Both the position numbers and the translations under genes were made by a program. Of a stretch of 64,000 bases of DNA, positions 8,378-16,676 are shown one piece after another. The stretch lies in contig NZ_KI632511.1 in assembly GCF_000504285.1 (NCBI RefSeq), positions 4,647,372-4,711,371 of the forward strand, read 5' to 3'. The notes below the pieces were generated by a model that worked only from the letters and a program-made list of their open reading frames with translations, had not been told where the DNA came from and ran no database searches. Source of the stretch: Actinospica robiniae DSM 44927. Its GTDB lineage: Bacteria > Actinomycetota > Actinomycetes > Streptomycetales > Catenulisporaceae. How positions within the stretch are numbered: the stretch's first letter is position 1; the number at the start of each line of letters is the position of its first letter.

Positions 8378-9739
8378 TCAGCCCTGCTCGACTCCGTGCA
8401 GCTCGAGCAGCTCTCGGTAGACCGCGTTGACGTCCGCCATGTCGGCCGGCTCGGCCACCGTCTCCAGCGCCAGCCGGTGGATCATCCGGCCCTGCGCGAG
8501 CAAAACGGGCAGCCGCTCCGGCCGGTGCGTCGAACGGGTGATGGCCACCAGCGCGTCGAGCTCGCGGATGATCACGGCGGGCATCCCGGCCGAGGCCTGG
8601 CGGACCTTCTCGAAGGCCCGGTCGATCAGCCGCTCGTACGAGATCGGCGCGGTGATCAGGCGGACCACGCCGCGCGAATCGCGCCGGACCGGGTCCGGGT
8701 CCCAGTCCCTGGCGATCCGGCACATGCACTCGCCGATCCAGTCGATGCAGGTCAAGGCGGTGAAGGTGTCGTTGACCGCGGCGGACAGGGCCCGGATCGC
8801 GATCTCGACCAGCTGGTCCACGGCGAACGCCACGTCCTGGGTGAGGGTCCGGTGCGGGCCGGTGATGTGCGAACCGCGCACCCGCACCCACCGCTCCACC
8901 GCGGGCGCGGCCTCGGCCGGCCACACGGTCAGCAGCGGGTGCCCGCGCACCAGGAAGTGGCCGGGCCGGTCGTGCAGCCTGAGCACGGCGTCGAGGCGTT
9001 CGGCGAGCTCGACCAGCCGGTCCCGGCGGACGAACTGGAGGTAGCCGCTCTCCGGCGCGAGCACCACTCCCCCGCCGCGGTCCATCGTGTCGTTGAGCCG
9101 TTCGAGCTCCACCTCGTCCCGCCCGCGCCCGTCGTGGCCGCGGCTGCCGTCCGTCTCGTGCTCCACCGCCTCGGCGAGGTCGCGCGCGATGCTGGCGATG
9201 ACCTGCGGCAGCTGGATCATCACCGCGACGTGGTGGATGAAGTAGATCAGCACGCCCACGTCGACGAGGGTCAGCGCGAGCACGACCGTGATCGAGATGT
9301 GCGGCACGAAGGCGCCGTGCGCGCCGCCGCCGATGGCGGCCAGGGAGAGCATCGCGTAGACGAAGGTGGCGACGAACGAGCCGAGGGTCCACTGCGTGGC
9401 GCGGTCCCGGATGAAGTTGCGCAGCATCCGCGGGCCGAACTGGGTCGAGGTCAGGGTGAGCGCGACCAGGATGATCGAGAACACCACGCCGACCACGGTG
9501 ATCAGCGCGGCGGCCAGCGTGGTCAGGATCTGCCGGGCGCCGTCCGCGCTGCCCGCGATGATCCAGGACGGCAGGTGCCAGCCGTGGGCGTACGCGATCG
9601 AATCGATCGACCGGGTGAGCGCGAACAGCGCAGCGGCGCAGACCGTGGCGCACGTCGGCACCAGCCACAGGTTGGTCCGGGCGGCCTCGGAGAGCCATCC
9701 CGAATCCGGTCGCACCCGGCGCCGCACGCGATACACCAC
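8378..9739 (-). CDS. DUF2254 integral membrane protein
   Basis: A 453-residue protein with four membrane segments in the first ~190 residues (for example CAALFALTRSIDSIAYAH, ITVVGVVFSIILVALTL, FVATFVYAMLSLAAIGGG) and a large soluble C-terminal domain. The order of segments and the motif LTSTQFGPRMLRNFIRDRAT are typical of DUF2254, a family of predicted membrane proteins of unknown function. It ends 123 bases upstream of the mscL start on the same strand, so cotranscription with mscL is possible. Confidence 0.85.
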   Translation of the reverse strand: MVYRVRRRVRPDSGWLSEAARTNLWLVPTCATVCAAALFALTRSIDSIAYAHGWHLPSWIIAGSADGARQILTTLAAALITVVGVVFSIILVALTLTSTQFGPRMLRNFIRDRATQWTLGSFVATFVYAMLSLAAIGGGAHGAFVPHISITVVLALTLVDVGVLIYFIHHVAVMIQLPQVIASIARDLAEAVEHETDGSRGHDGRGRDEVELERLNDTMDRGGGVVLAPESGYLQFVRRDRLVELAERLDAVLRLHDRPGHFLVRGHPLLTVWPAEAAPAVERWVRVRGSHITGPHRTLTQDVAFAVDQLVEIAIRALSAAVNDTFTALTCIDWIGECMCRIARDWDPDPVRRDSRGVVRLITAPISYERLIDRAFEKVRQASAGMPAVIIRELDALVAITRSTHRPERLPVLLAQGRMIHRLALETVAEPADMADVNAVYRELLELHGVEQG

Positions 9740-9905
9740 CCTCCGGAGGCCGTCCTTATGTTCTCCAGAAGATCACAAGTCCGATGAGTTCGTCACTCCA
9801 CGTCGCGCAGATCGCTACGCTCGGTGCAACCGGGTCCCCGGCGCGGCGCGTCGTGCACCCGCCGGCGCCGAGGGGCGAAGGTCTGGCTGGAAGGGCGTGG
9901 CGCGC

Positions 9906-11789
9906 ATGGACGGAGTTCGCGGATACCCGCGAGAACAGCCGGACGACCTGTGGCGTCCGCCGAGCGAGACGGCGGAGCCGGCGGCGGGCGACCCGGACGC
10001 CGTCCCCTTTCCGCAGCAGCGCCTGTCCGCGCCCGCGCCGCCGCAGCCGCCCCGCGCCCCGCGGCAGCGGCGCCGGCCGCGCGCCACGCCGCGCACCACC
10101 CCGCTGACCCGACCGCCCCGGGGCCCGCTCTACGGCTCGCCGCTCGGCCCGCACGAGTCCTACCGGATCAACGAGGACCTCGACCTCGACGAGCTCGACC
10201 CGCGCGGCGGCGCGCGAGAGCGGGCGACCGTGAAGGCGGCGCTGATCCTGCAGCCGCGGCGGCGCCGGCGGCAGGTCTTCCGGATCACCAGCGGCGTCTG
10301 CGCCGTCATCGTGCTCACCATCGCCGGGCTCGGCACCTACGCCTACCAGCACCTGTTCGGCCAGGTGGCCACCGAGAGCCTGGACGCGCTGAGCAACCGG
10401 CCGGCCGCCTCCCGGGCGGACCGGTACGGGAACACGCCGCTCAACCTGCTGCTGCTCGGCTCGCAGACCCGCGACGGCCAGCACGGCTCGCACCTGGGCA
10501 ACGCGAGCAAGCTCGGCACCGACATCTCGGACACGGCGATGCTGGTGCACATCAGCGCCGAGCGGAAGTGGGCCACGGTCGTCTCGATCCCGCGCGACCT
10601 GGTGGCGCCGCGGCCGCAGTGCCCGGGCCGCCTCGACCCCGCCCAGACCGTGCCGGCCGCGCAGTCAGCGATGTTCGACCTGGCCATGAACCTCGGCGGC
10701 CCGACCTGCGCGGTGGCCACGGTCGAGCAGCTGACCGGGATCCGGATCGACCACTTCGTGGAGATCACCTTCAACGCCTTCCAGGCTCTGACCGACGCGG
10801 TCGGCGGCGTCACCGTCTGCGTCCCGCCGCCCGGCATCAACGACCCCGACTACAGCGGCCTGGTGCTCTCGCCGGGCCTGCACACCGTCAGCGGCTCGCA
10901 GTCGCTCGCCTTCGTGCGGGACCGGCACGGCCTGGCCGACGGCACCGACCTGAACCGGATCCGGATGCAGCAGATGTTCGTCACCTCGCTGTTCAACAAG
11001 CTGGCCAGCGCGGGCACGCTGGGCGACCCGATCACGCTCTACCGCATCGCCAACGCCGTCACCAGCAATCTGACCGTGGACACCGGCTTGGACTCGCTCG
11101 ACGCGATGGTGGGGCTGGCCGGGAGCGTGCAGAGCCTGCAGAGCCACTACATCCAGTTCATCACCGTGCCCTACGCCTTCGACCCGACCAACCAGAACCG
11201 GGTCGTCCCCGGCCCCGGCTTCGACCAGGTGTGGACGGACCTGCGTCAGGACACTCCCCTGCCCGGCTCGAACGCCGCCCGCGCCTTCGGCACGGCGCCC
11301 AAGGCCGCGTCCGGCCCGCCCGCGCCCACACCGACGCTCGCGCTGACCGGCACTCAGGTGGACGTCTACAACAGCACCCAGGTCCCGCACCTCGCGCTGT
11401 ACGCGTCGCAGAACCTCACCGCGCTCGGCGTGGACGCGCGGGTGGAGCAGGGATCGCCGTTCGGCGCCGACCCCCAGACCCGGCTGCTCTACCCGGCCGG
11501 GATAGGGGCACAGGCGGACAGCCTGGCCGCGCGCTTCGGCGGGAGCGCGGCGGTGCAGCCGGTGCAGAGCGACTCGGTGCGCACCCTGACACTCGTGATC
11601 GGCGTCGATCCGCCGACGTCGCTCGTGGCCGAGCCGGGCGCGAGCGCGGGGACCCCGACACCCGACGGGTCGTCAGCCGGCTCCGCCGCACCCGCGCCGG
11701 ATGCCTCGATCAGCGCGGAGAGCCGGTCCGGGGACGAGAACATCTGCTCGGACCTGCCGGGCACGGTCGGCTACGGCGGCCGGCCGTAG
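9906..11789 (+). CDS. LytR-CpsA-Psr family glycopolymer transferase with LytR_C domain
   Basis: A 627-residue type II membrane protein. Residues 1-115 are a Pro/Arg-rich cytoplasmic region, followed by one membrane helix (GVCAVIVLTIAGLGTYAYQH) and an LCP catalytic domain with SDTAMLVHIS, VVSIPRDLV and DLNRIRMQQMF, which hold the conserved Asp and Arg residues. A C-terminal LytR_C domain begins near VDVYNSTQVPHLALYASQNL. LCP enzymes attach secondary wall polymers (arabinogalactan, teichoic or teichulosonic acids) to peptidoglycan outside the membrane. Start ATG 9906 (MDGVRGYP) fits the GGAAGG sequence upstream. Ends in a strong shared terminator. Confidence 0.92.
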   Translation: MDGVRGYPREQPDDLWRPPSETAEPAAGDPDAVPFPQQRLSAPAPPQPPRAPRQRRRPRATPRTTPLTRPPRGPLYGSPLGPHESYRINEDLDLDELDPRGGARERATVKAALILQPRRRRRQVFRITSGVCAVIVLTIAGLGTYAYQHLFGQVATESLDALSNRPAASRADRYGNTPLNLLLLGSQTRDGQHGSHLGNASKLGTDISDTAMLVHISAERKWATVVSIPRDLVAPRPQCPGRLDPAQTVPAAQSAMFDLAMNLGGPTCAVATVEQLTGIRIDHFVEITFNAFQALTDAVGGVTVCVPPPGINDPDYSGLVLSPGLHTVSGSQSLAFVRDRHGLADGTDLNRIRMQQMFVTSLFNKLASAGTLGDPITLYRIANAVTSNLTVDTGLDSLDAMVGLAGSVQSLQSHYIQFITVPYAFDPTNQNRVVPGPGFDQVWTDLRQDTPLPGSNAARAFGTAPKAASGPPAPTPTLALTGTQVDVYNSTQVPHLALYASQNLTALGVDARVEQGSPFGADPQTRLLYPAGIGAQADSLAARFGGSAAVQPVQSDSVRTLTLVIGVDPPTSLVAEPGASAGTPTPDGSSAGSAAPAPDASISAESRSGDENICSDLPGTVGYGGRP

Positions 11790-11800
11790 CGGTAGAGCCC

Positions 11801-11837
11801 GACGCCGGGCGGCCCGGAAAGCGGGCCGCCCGGCGTC
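11801..11837. terminator. Bidirectional terminator between LCP gene and MDR dehydrogenase
   Basis: Perfect 16-bp inverted repeat (GACGCCGGGCGGCCCG and its complement) with a 5-base GAAAG loop, placed 11 bases after the LCP stop and 10 before the stop of the convergent dehydrogenase gene. Confidence 0.85.
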
Positions 11838-11846
11838 CGGGGGATG

Positions 11847-12830
11847 TCAGAGCATGAAGACGATCTTGCCCACCAGGTCGCCCGCCTCCATCTTCGCGAA
11901 GCCCTCGGCGGCGCCCTCGCGCAGCGGCAGCACACTGTCGATCACCGGGCGCACCCCGGCGGTCTCGCAGAAGCGCAGCAGCGCGGCGAGCTCGTCCCGG
12001 GTGCCCATGGTCGAGCCGACCACCCGCAGCTGGTGGAAGAAGATCCGGGTCAGCGCGGCCCGCGGGTTCGGGCCCGAGGTGGCGCCGGAGATGACGATGC
12101 TCCCCTCCTCCCGGACCGAGGCGACCGAGTGCTCCCAGCTGGCCGCGCCGACCGTCTCCATCACCGCGTCCACCCGCTCGGGCAGCCGCGCGCCCGACTC
12201 GAAGGCCTGGTGCGCGCCGAGCTCGAGCGCGCGGGCGCGCTTGCCCTCGGAACGCGAGGTGGCCCACACCCGCAGGCCGGCCGCCCGGGCCAGCACGATC
12301 AGCGCCGTGGCCACGCCGCCGCCCGCGCCCTGCACCAGGACGGTGTCGCCCGGGCGCAGCCCCGACTTGGGGTAGGACAGCATCCGATAGGCCGTCAGCC
12401 AGGCCGTGGGCAGGCAGGCGGCCTCCTCGAAGGTGAGCGAGGCCGGCTTGGGCAGCAGGTTCCACCGCGGCACGGCGATCCGCTCGGCGAAGGTGCCCGG
12501 GTAACGCTCCGTCAGGATCGAGCCGCGCTCGCCCTCCGGCACCCCGCGGCCCTGCTCGCCGACCACGGCGTGGATGACGACCTCGTTGCCGTCCTCATCC
12601 ACGCCCGCGCCGTCGCAGCCGAGGATCATCGGCAGCCGTTCGGCGGGCAGGCCGACCCCGCGCAGCGACCACAGGTCGTGGTGGTTGAGCGCGGCCGCCT
12701 TCACCGCGACGGTGGTCCACCCGGGCCGGGCGGCCAGCTCCGCCGGCTCGGGCAGCGGACCGGTCGCCAGGCCCTTGAGGGGCTCGTCCTTCTCGATGCT
12801 CTGTGCATACACGGCGTACATGCCAGGCAC
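11847..12830 (-). CDS. Medium-chain (Qor-like) NAD(P)H quinone oxidoreductase / zinc-binding-type dehydrogenase
   Basis: A 327-residue MDR-superfamily enzyme: an N-terminal GroES-like domain (NHHDLWSLRGVGLPAERLPM, CDGAGV) and a Rossmann domain with VQGAGGGVATALIVLARAAG. The structural and catalytic zinc cysteines of alcohol dehydrogenases are not evident, so it fits the COG0604 quinone-oxidoreductase group better. The usual substrates are quinones or enones, reduced with NADPH; the specific one is unknown. The malic enzyme gene ends up 37 bases upstream on the same strand, so the two may be cotranscribed and an NADPH link is conceivable. Confidence 0.85.
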   Translation of the reverse strand: MPGMYAVYAQSIEKDEPLKGLATGPLPEPAELAARPGWTTVAVKAAALNHHDLWSLRGVGLPAERLPMILGCDGAGVDEDGNEVVIHAVVGEQGRGVPEGERGSILTERYPGTFAERIAVPRWNLLPKPASLTFEEAACLPTAWLTAYRMLSYPKSGLRPGDTVLVQGAGGGVATALIVLARAAGLRVWATSRSEGKRARALELGAHQAFESGARLPERVDAVMETVGAASWEHSVASVREEGSIVISGATSGPNPRAALTRIFFHQLRVVGSTMGTRDELAALLRFCETAGVRPVIDSVLPLREGAAEGFAKMEAGDLVGKIVFML

Positions 12831-12867
12831 CCTACTCCGCGGTAACTACCGCGGTCAGCCCCGCCGG

Positions 12868-14139
12868 TCAGGCGGCCGTCGGCTCCGGCGTGTTCGCCGC
12901 CACGGCCGCCGCGGCCACCGCCGCCGCGACCGCCGGGGCCACCCGCGGGTCGAACGGCGAGGGGATGACGTGCTCGGGGTCGAGCTCGTCGGCCACGATC
13001 CCGGCCAGCGCGTCGGCCGCGGCCAGCTTCATCTCCTCGGTGATCTGCCGCGCCCCGGCCGCCAGCGCCCCGGCGAACACCCCGGGGAAGGCGAGCACGT
13101 TGTTGACCTGGTTCGGGAAGTCGGAGCGGCCGGTGGCCACCACCGCGGCGTACTTGCGGGCCACGTCCGGGTGGATCTCCGGGTCCGGGTTGGCCATGGC
13201 CGCGATGATGCAGTTCGGCGCCATCGTCGCCACCGCCGGCTCCGGCACGGTCCCGGCCGAGACGCCGATGAACACGTCCGCGCCGGCGAGCGCCTGCTCC
13301 AGCGAACCGCTCAGCCCGGCCCGGTTGGTCAGCTCCGCCAGCTCCTGCTTGACCGGGGTCAGGTCGGCCCGGCCGGTGTGCACGACGCCGCGCGAGTCGG
13401 CCACGGCCACGTCGCCGATCCCGGCGTGCACCAGGATCTTGGCGATGGCCACGCCCGCGGCCCCGGCGCCGGAGATCACCGCGCGCAGGTCCCCGAGCGT
13501 GCGCCCGGTCACCTTCGCCGCGTTGCGCAGCGCGGCCAGCAGCACGATCGCGGTGCCGTGCTGGTCGTCGTGGAAGACCGGGATGTCCAGGCGCTCGCGC
13601 AGCCGCCGCTCGATCTCGAAGCAGCGCGGGGCGGAGATGTCCTCCAGGTTGATCCCGCCGAAGGCCGGGGCCAGGCGCACCACGGTCTCGACCAGCTCGT
13701 CGGTGTCGGTGCAGTCCAGGCAGATCGGGACCGCGTCCACGCCGCCGAACTGCTTGAAGAGCACCGCCTTGCCCTCCATCACCGGCAGCGCGGCCAGCGG
13801 GCCGATGTCGCCGAGGCCGAGCACGGCCGTGCCGTCGGTGACCACGGCCACCGTGTGCGACTTCCAGGTGTAGTCCCGGGCCAGCTCAGGCTCGGCGGCG
13901 ATGGCCTTGCACACCTGCGCGACGCCGGGGGTGTAGGCCAGGGAGAGGTCCGCGCGGTCGCGCAGCGGGACGGTCGCGGCGATCTGCATCTTGCCGCCGC
14001 GGTGCAGAGCGAACACGGGCGATTCGGCCGACTCGGCGTCGGCGCGGTGCGGATGGGGCACGGCGGTCTGCGCCGTTGTATCCGTTTCCCCGGTATCCGC
14101 GGCGTTCAGGGGTGTGGCGGTGGAAATGTGCCCAGGCAT
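12868..14139 (-). CDS. NAD(P)-dependent malic enzyme
   Basis: A 423-residue malic enzyme, oxidatively decarboxylating malate to pyruvate. Visible family signatures are [14 protein letters not shown] near the N-terminal side, [19 protein letters not shown] for the malate-binding region, and the nucleotide fold [20 protein letters not shown]. The length and arrangement match the short bacterial type without the phosphotransacetylase extension. Start at 14139 (MPGHIST) is chosen because an AAGGAAA sequence precedes it; the frame continues 20 codons upstream without support. Ends in an Ala/Pro-rich stretch. Cofactor preference cannot be read here with confidence. Confidence 0.93.
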   Translation of the reverse strand: MPGHISTATPLNAADTGETDTTAQTAVPHPHRADAESAESPVFALHRGGKMQIAATVPLRDRADLSLAYTPGVAQVCKAIAAEPELARDYTWKSHTVAVVTDGTAVLGLGDIGPLAALPVMEGKAVLFKQFGGVDAVPICLDCTDTDELVETVVRLAPAFGGINLEDISAPRCFEIERRLRERLDIPVFHDDQHGTAIVLLAALRNAAKVTGRTLGDLRAVISGAGAAGVAIAKILVHAGIGDVAVADSRGVVHTGRADLTPVKQELAELTNRAGLSGSLEQALAGADVFIGVSAGTVPEPAVATMAPNCIIAAMANPDPEIHPDVARKYAAVVATGRSDFPNQVNNVLAFPGVFAGALAAGARQITEEMKLAAADALAGIVADELDPEHVIPSPFDPRVAPAVAAAVAAAAVAANTPEPTAA

Positions 14140-14469
14140 GTGAGGGAGTTTCCTTCTCGGCGTAGTCCGGATGTCCCCGCGTTCGCGGCGTCGAGGCATC
14201 GATCGGGTCTTGGGTGGACCGCCATCGTGTGGCTGCGCACGGCGAAAAGAGGGTGGACCGCCGCACGCGGTGGGCCAACCTTAGCGGCAGATCAACCGCC
14301 GGGTCACGGTTATCGGACTGCGACGTCCGCTACATCGGAGCACGGACGGTGCCCTTGCCAACTCCAGGATGTGGCGTACGGTAATGGCACATCGCCGCCG
14401 GGACCGCGTTCATCGCGTACCGTGGTGCAGACCCGATACCGACCCTGCTTCCCCAAGGGGGCAACAGCC
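14140..14469. other. Divergent promoter region between malic enzyme and CGNR gene
   Basis: A 330-base gap without a credible gene. It must hold the promoter of the malic enzyme on the minus strand. On the plus strand TTGCCA (14355-14360) and TACGGT (14377-14382), 16 bases apart, form a plausible housekeeping promoter for the CGNR gene, with a start point about 80 bases before its ATG. Confidence 0.45.
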
Positions 14470-15033
14470 ATGGAACTCGCCTCCTACGCGGACCGAGCCG
14501 TCCACCTGGTCAACACGGCCGACCCGTATCGGCGTCGGGACGACCTGACCACGGTCGAGGACGCCCGGGCACTGCTGTCCAAGCAGGGCGCCTGCGGACG
14601 GCTCACGAACGTCGACGTGCAGGAGCTGCGCACCCTGCGCGACCGGCTGCGCGAGGTGTTCGACGCGGCCGACGCCGGCTCGCAGCAGCAGGCCGTGGAC
14701 GTGCTCAACGAGCTGCTCGAGCTCTACCCGATCCGTCCGGCCATCTCCAACCACGACGGCTGCGACTGGCACCTGCACCTGGCCGAGGGCATCCCGACGA
14801 CGTCGGCGGCTTACGCGGCCAAGGCGTGCATGGGCCTGGCGGTGCAGGCCACCGAGCTGGGCCTGGACCGGCTCGGCGTGTGCCAGGCGGCGCCCTGCCG
14901 GGACGTGTTCATCGACACCTCGACGAACCGCTCCCGCCGCTACTGCTCCGAGCGCTGCGCGACCCGCGCCAACGTCGCGGCCTACCGGGCCCGGCGCAAG
15001 GAGGCCGCCCTGGCCACCGCGGCCGCGGCCTGA
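14470..15033 (+). CDS. CGNR zinc-finger domain protein (ABATE-type, putative transcriptional regulator)
   Basis: A 187-residue protein of the ABATE/CGNR family. The N-terminal ~130 residues form the stress-linked ABATE region (SYADRAVHLVNTADP at the start), and the C-terminal ~45 residues are the treble-clef CGNR finger: LGVCQAAPCRDVF, then RRYCSERCATRANVAAYRAR, giving the C-x4-C ... C-x3-C pattern with the family's C-x-x-R/N signature. Members are thought to bind DNA and regulate transcription. Single gene; ends at a hairpin shared with sodX. No target is known. Confidence 0.85.
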   Translation: MELASYADRAVHLVNTADPYRRRDDLTTVEDARALLSKQGACGRLTNVDVQELRTLRDRLREVFDAADAGSQQQAVDVLNELLELYPIRPAISNHDGCDWHLHLAEGIPTTSAAYAAKACMGLAVQATELGLDRLGVCQAAPCRDVFIDTSTNRSRRYCSERCATRANVAAYRARRKEAALATAAAA

Positions 15034-15063
15034 GCGACGGCCTGAGACCTGACAGACCTCGCC

Positions 15064-15120
15064 TGACGGCGGTTCAGACCGCTCCTCCCCCGCGTGCGGA
15101 GGGCTTCTGAGCCGCCGTCA
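15064..15120. terminator. Bidirectional terminator between CGNR gene and sodX
   Basis: Inverted 15-base arms (15064-15078 and 15106-15120) with one mismatch, enclosing GC-rich sequence. The sodX stop codon (15118-15120) lies inside the right arm. Confidence 0.7.
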
Positions 15121-15447
15121 GCCGCGTGCGCCCCGGCGCAGCCGCAGCAGCACCCGGGCCAGCACCAGCTCGTCCGGGACCACGCCGAACTGCCGCGAAT
15201 CGCCGGGCGCGTAAGGATTGTCCGCCAGCAGCCACCAGCCACCCTCCTCGCGCCGCGCGGCGCGCTTGAGCACGACCCGCTCCGGCAGCCGCGGATCGCG
15301 GGCCAGCACGGCGTCACCCGGACGTACCCGGGCCCCGTAGCGCACCAGTAGCCGGTCCCCGTCGTAGTAGGCGGGCACCATCGACACGCCGCTGACCACG
15401 GCCACGCCCAACGGGATCAAACCCGCATCCCGCCCAACAGCGCTCAT
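15118..15447 (-). CDS. sodX: Nickel superoxide dismutase maturation protease (S26 signal peptidase family)
   Basis: A 109-residue S26-type serine peptidase. The catalytic serine is in SGVSMVPAYYDGD and the general-base lysine in RVVLKRAARREEGG; the box WWLLADNPYAPGDSRQFG is typical of the family. It is divergent from sodN, the standard genomic partnership: the peptidase removes the short N-terminal propeptide of the Ni-SOD so that the histidine becomes residue 1 and can bind nickel. No membrane anchor is evident, fitting an intracellular role. Start ATG 15447 is preceded by GAGGTGGTGAC. Its start overlaps the stop of a 26-codon leader frame (15444-15524) as ATGA, suggesting translational coupling. 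Confidence 0.9.
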   Translation of the reverse strand: MSAVGRDAGLIPLGVAVVSGVSMVPAYYDGDRLLVRYGARVRPGDAVLARDPRLPERVVLKRAARREEGGWWLLADNPYAPGDSRQFGVVPDELVLARVLLRLRRGARG

Positions 15448-15524
15448 GTCACCACCTCGCTGGCGCTCGGTAGGCGCATTCGCGGGCACACTGTGCTGAA
15501 CGGTTCGCTCGCAAGCTCCCTCAC
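15444..15524 (-). CDS. 26-codon leader ORF upstream of sodX (copy A of an 80-bp repeat)
   Basis: A GTG-started frame whose stop TGA overlaps the sodX ATG in an ATGA quartet, with the sodX ribosome site (GAGGTGG) inside it. The peptide shares the pattern xxELASExxS...RM.LPSA.EV with the leader before paaE (57458-57538) over the same 26 codons. Seen in sequence: the conserved DNA, frame, length and overlap. Inferred: that it is translated and couples to sodX. No product function is suggested. An upstream ribosome site is weak. Confidence 0.45.
   Translation of the reverse strand: MRELASEPFSTVCPRMRLPSASEVVT
15445..15524 (-). repeat. 80-bp dispersed leader repeat, copy A
   Basis: Closely matches 57459-57538, base for base in length and without gaps. 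Shared blocks include GAGCTTGCGAGCGAA, CGCATG/CGAATG, CCGAGCGCC and GCGAGGTGG. Each copy ends exactly at the start codon of the next gene. A partial third copy begins bioF at 21806. Confidence 0.75.
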
Positions 15525-15558
15525 GTCGCCACTCTAGATCCACACCTTCCCGGGCGAC

Positions 15559-15585
15559 GGGAATCAGGGGGCAGTAGGCTCAGTT
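15559..15585 (+). promoter_or_regulatory. SigR-type promoter for sodN
   Basis: GGGAAT (15559-15564), an 18-base spacer, then GTT (15583-15585). This equals the published actinomycete SigR consensus GGGAAT-N18-GTT. It would start transcription near 15591, about 30 bases before the sodN ATG. The matching sigma factor and its anti-sigma are encoded at 47686-48680. Confidence 0.65.
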
Positions 15586-15622
15586 CGACGTATCAAGCGT
15601 TCAGCGTGAGAGGAAGTCATCC

Positions 15623-16018
15623 ATGCGCATCTTCGCCGCGAAGACCACGGCCTCAGCCCATTGCGACCTGCCCTGCGGTGTCTACGACCCCGCCCAGGCC
15701 CGGATCGAGGCCGAGTCGGTCAAGGCGATTCAGGAGAAGTACCAGTCGAACGAGGACCCGGCGTTCCGCGCCCGGGCCGTTCTGATCAAGGAGCAGCGTT
15801 CCGAGCTGGTCAAGCACCACCTCGAGGTGTTGTGGAGCGACTACTTCAAGGCACCGCACTTCGAGAAGTACCCGCAGCTGCACACCCTGTTCAACGACGC
15901 GGTGAAGGCGGCGGGCGCCGGCGGCACCAAGGCCTCGAACGACCCGGCCACCGGCCAGCACCTGCTCGACCTGATCTCCCAGATCGACAAGATCTTCTGG
16001 GAGACCAAGCAGGCCTGA
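15623..16018 (+). CDS. sodN: Nickel superoxide dismutase
   Basis: A 131-residue Ni-SOD. After a 12-residue propeptide (MRIFAAKTTASA) comes the nickel hook HCDLPCGVYDPAQARIEAES, in which the new N-terminal His and the two Cys bind nickel after cleavage by SodX. The remainder is the four-helix bundle, and length matches the family. It dismutates superoxide to oxygen and hydrogen peroxide in the cytoplasm as a hexamer. Ribosome site GAGAGGAAG precedes the ATG. In Streptomyces nickel controls this gene through Nur; here the promoter region also matches SigR. The gene ends in a strong hairpin. Confidence 0.97.
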   Translation: MRIFAAKTTASAHCDLPCGVYDPAQARIEAESVKAIQEKYQSNEDPAFRARAVLIKEQRSELVKHHLEVLWSDYFKAPHFEKYPQLHTLFNDAVKAAGAGGTKASNDPATGQHLLDLISQIDKIFWETKQA

Positions 16019-16038
16019 GCCCCACCCGGCTCCGACCT

Positions 16039-16065
16039 GGGGCCCGGCCAAGCGCGCCGGGCCCC
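16039..16065 (+). terminator. Terminator of sodN
   Basis: GGGGCCCGGC / GCCGGGCCCC perfect 10-bp stem with a 7-base loop, 20 bases after the sodN stop. Confidence 0.8.
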
Positions 16066-16226
16066 GCAGTACGGTGAGGCGGACCACCCCGGACCGGCCC
16101 GGCGGGGCGTGGGTACGAGACACAGATGGTCCGTCCGGGGTAACTTCTACTCACGGAGCGGCGGCGACCGCGTACGATGCGTGCGGCCGTCGGCGTCCGG
16201 GCCCGGTCACGCGCGTGGGAGGCACA

Positions 16227-16676
16227 GTGGAACAGCGATCGACAACGGAGAGCGGCCCGAGTGGAGGAACCGCGGTGTTGTCCCCGGACGACTTCGTCGA
16301 GGTGAGCATCCCGGCGGACGGGGCCTACCTGTCCGTACTGCGCACCGCCACCGCGGGTCTGGCCGCGCGGCTGGACTTCACCCTGGACGAGATCGAGGAC
16401 CTGCGGATCGCGGTGGACGAGGCGTGCGCGATGCTGCTGCAGCACAACCTTCCGCACACCAGCCTGACCTGCCGGTTCGACCTGGCTCCGGCCGAGCTGG
16501 CGATCACCGTGTCCGCGCCGACGGCGGACGGCAAGGCCCCGGCCAAGGACACCTTCGCCTGGACGGTCCTGACCGCGCTGGCCGGACAGGTGGAGGCGAG
16601 CGCCGGCGGGCCCGACCGCGTGGTCTCCATCACCATGGTCAAGCAGCGCGGCGGGGCGGAGACGACGGCAGCGTGA
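16227..16676 (+). CDS. Anti-sigma factor, RsbW-type serine kinase/ATPase
   Basis: A 149-residue HATPase-type protein. DLRIAVDEACAMLLQHNLPH holds the N-box (Asp/Glu for Mg-ATP), but the glycine-rich later box is reduced, as in many actinobacterial RsbW homologues. It should bind and silence the stress/sporulation sigma factor encoded next. GTG at 16227 has GGGAGG five bases upstream; the longer frame lacks support. Its TGA overlaps the sigma-factor GTG (GTGA, 16673-16676), so the pair is translationally coupled, the classic arrangement for anti-sigma and sigma. Confidence 0.85.
   Translation: MEQRSTTESGPSGGTAVLSPDDFVEVSIPADGAYLSVLRTATAGLAARLDFTLDEIEDLRIAVDEACAMLLQHNLPHTSLTCRFDLAPAELAITVSAPTADGKAPAKDTFAWTVLTALAGQVEASAGGPDRVVSITMVKQRGGAETTAA

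Noticed and set aside
9824-11857. 677-codon frame overlapping the LCP gene on the same strand
   Set aside because: Arg/Ala-rich out-of-frame translation of the LCP gene, a common effect of very high GC.
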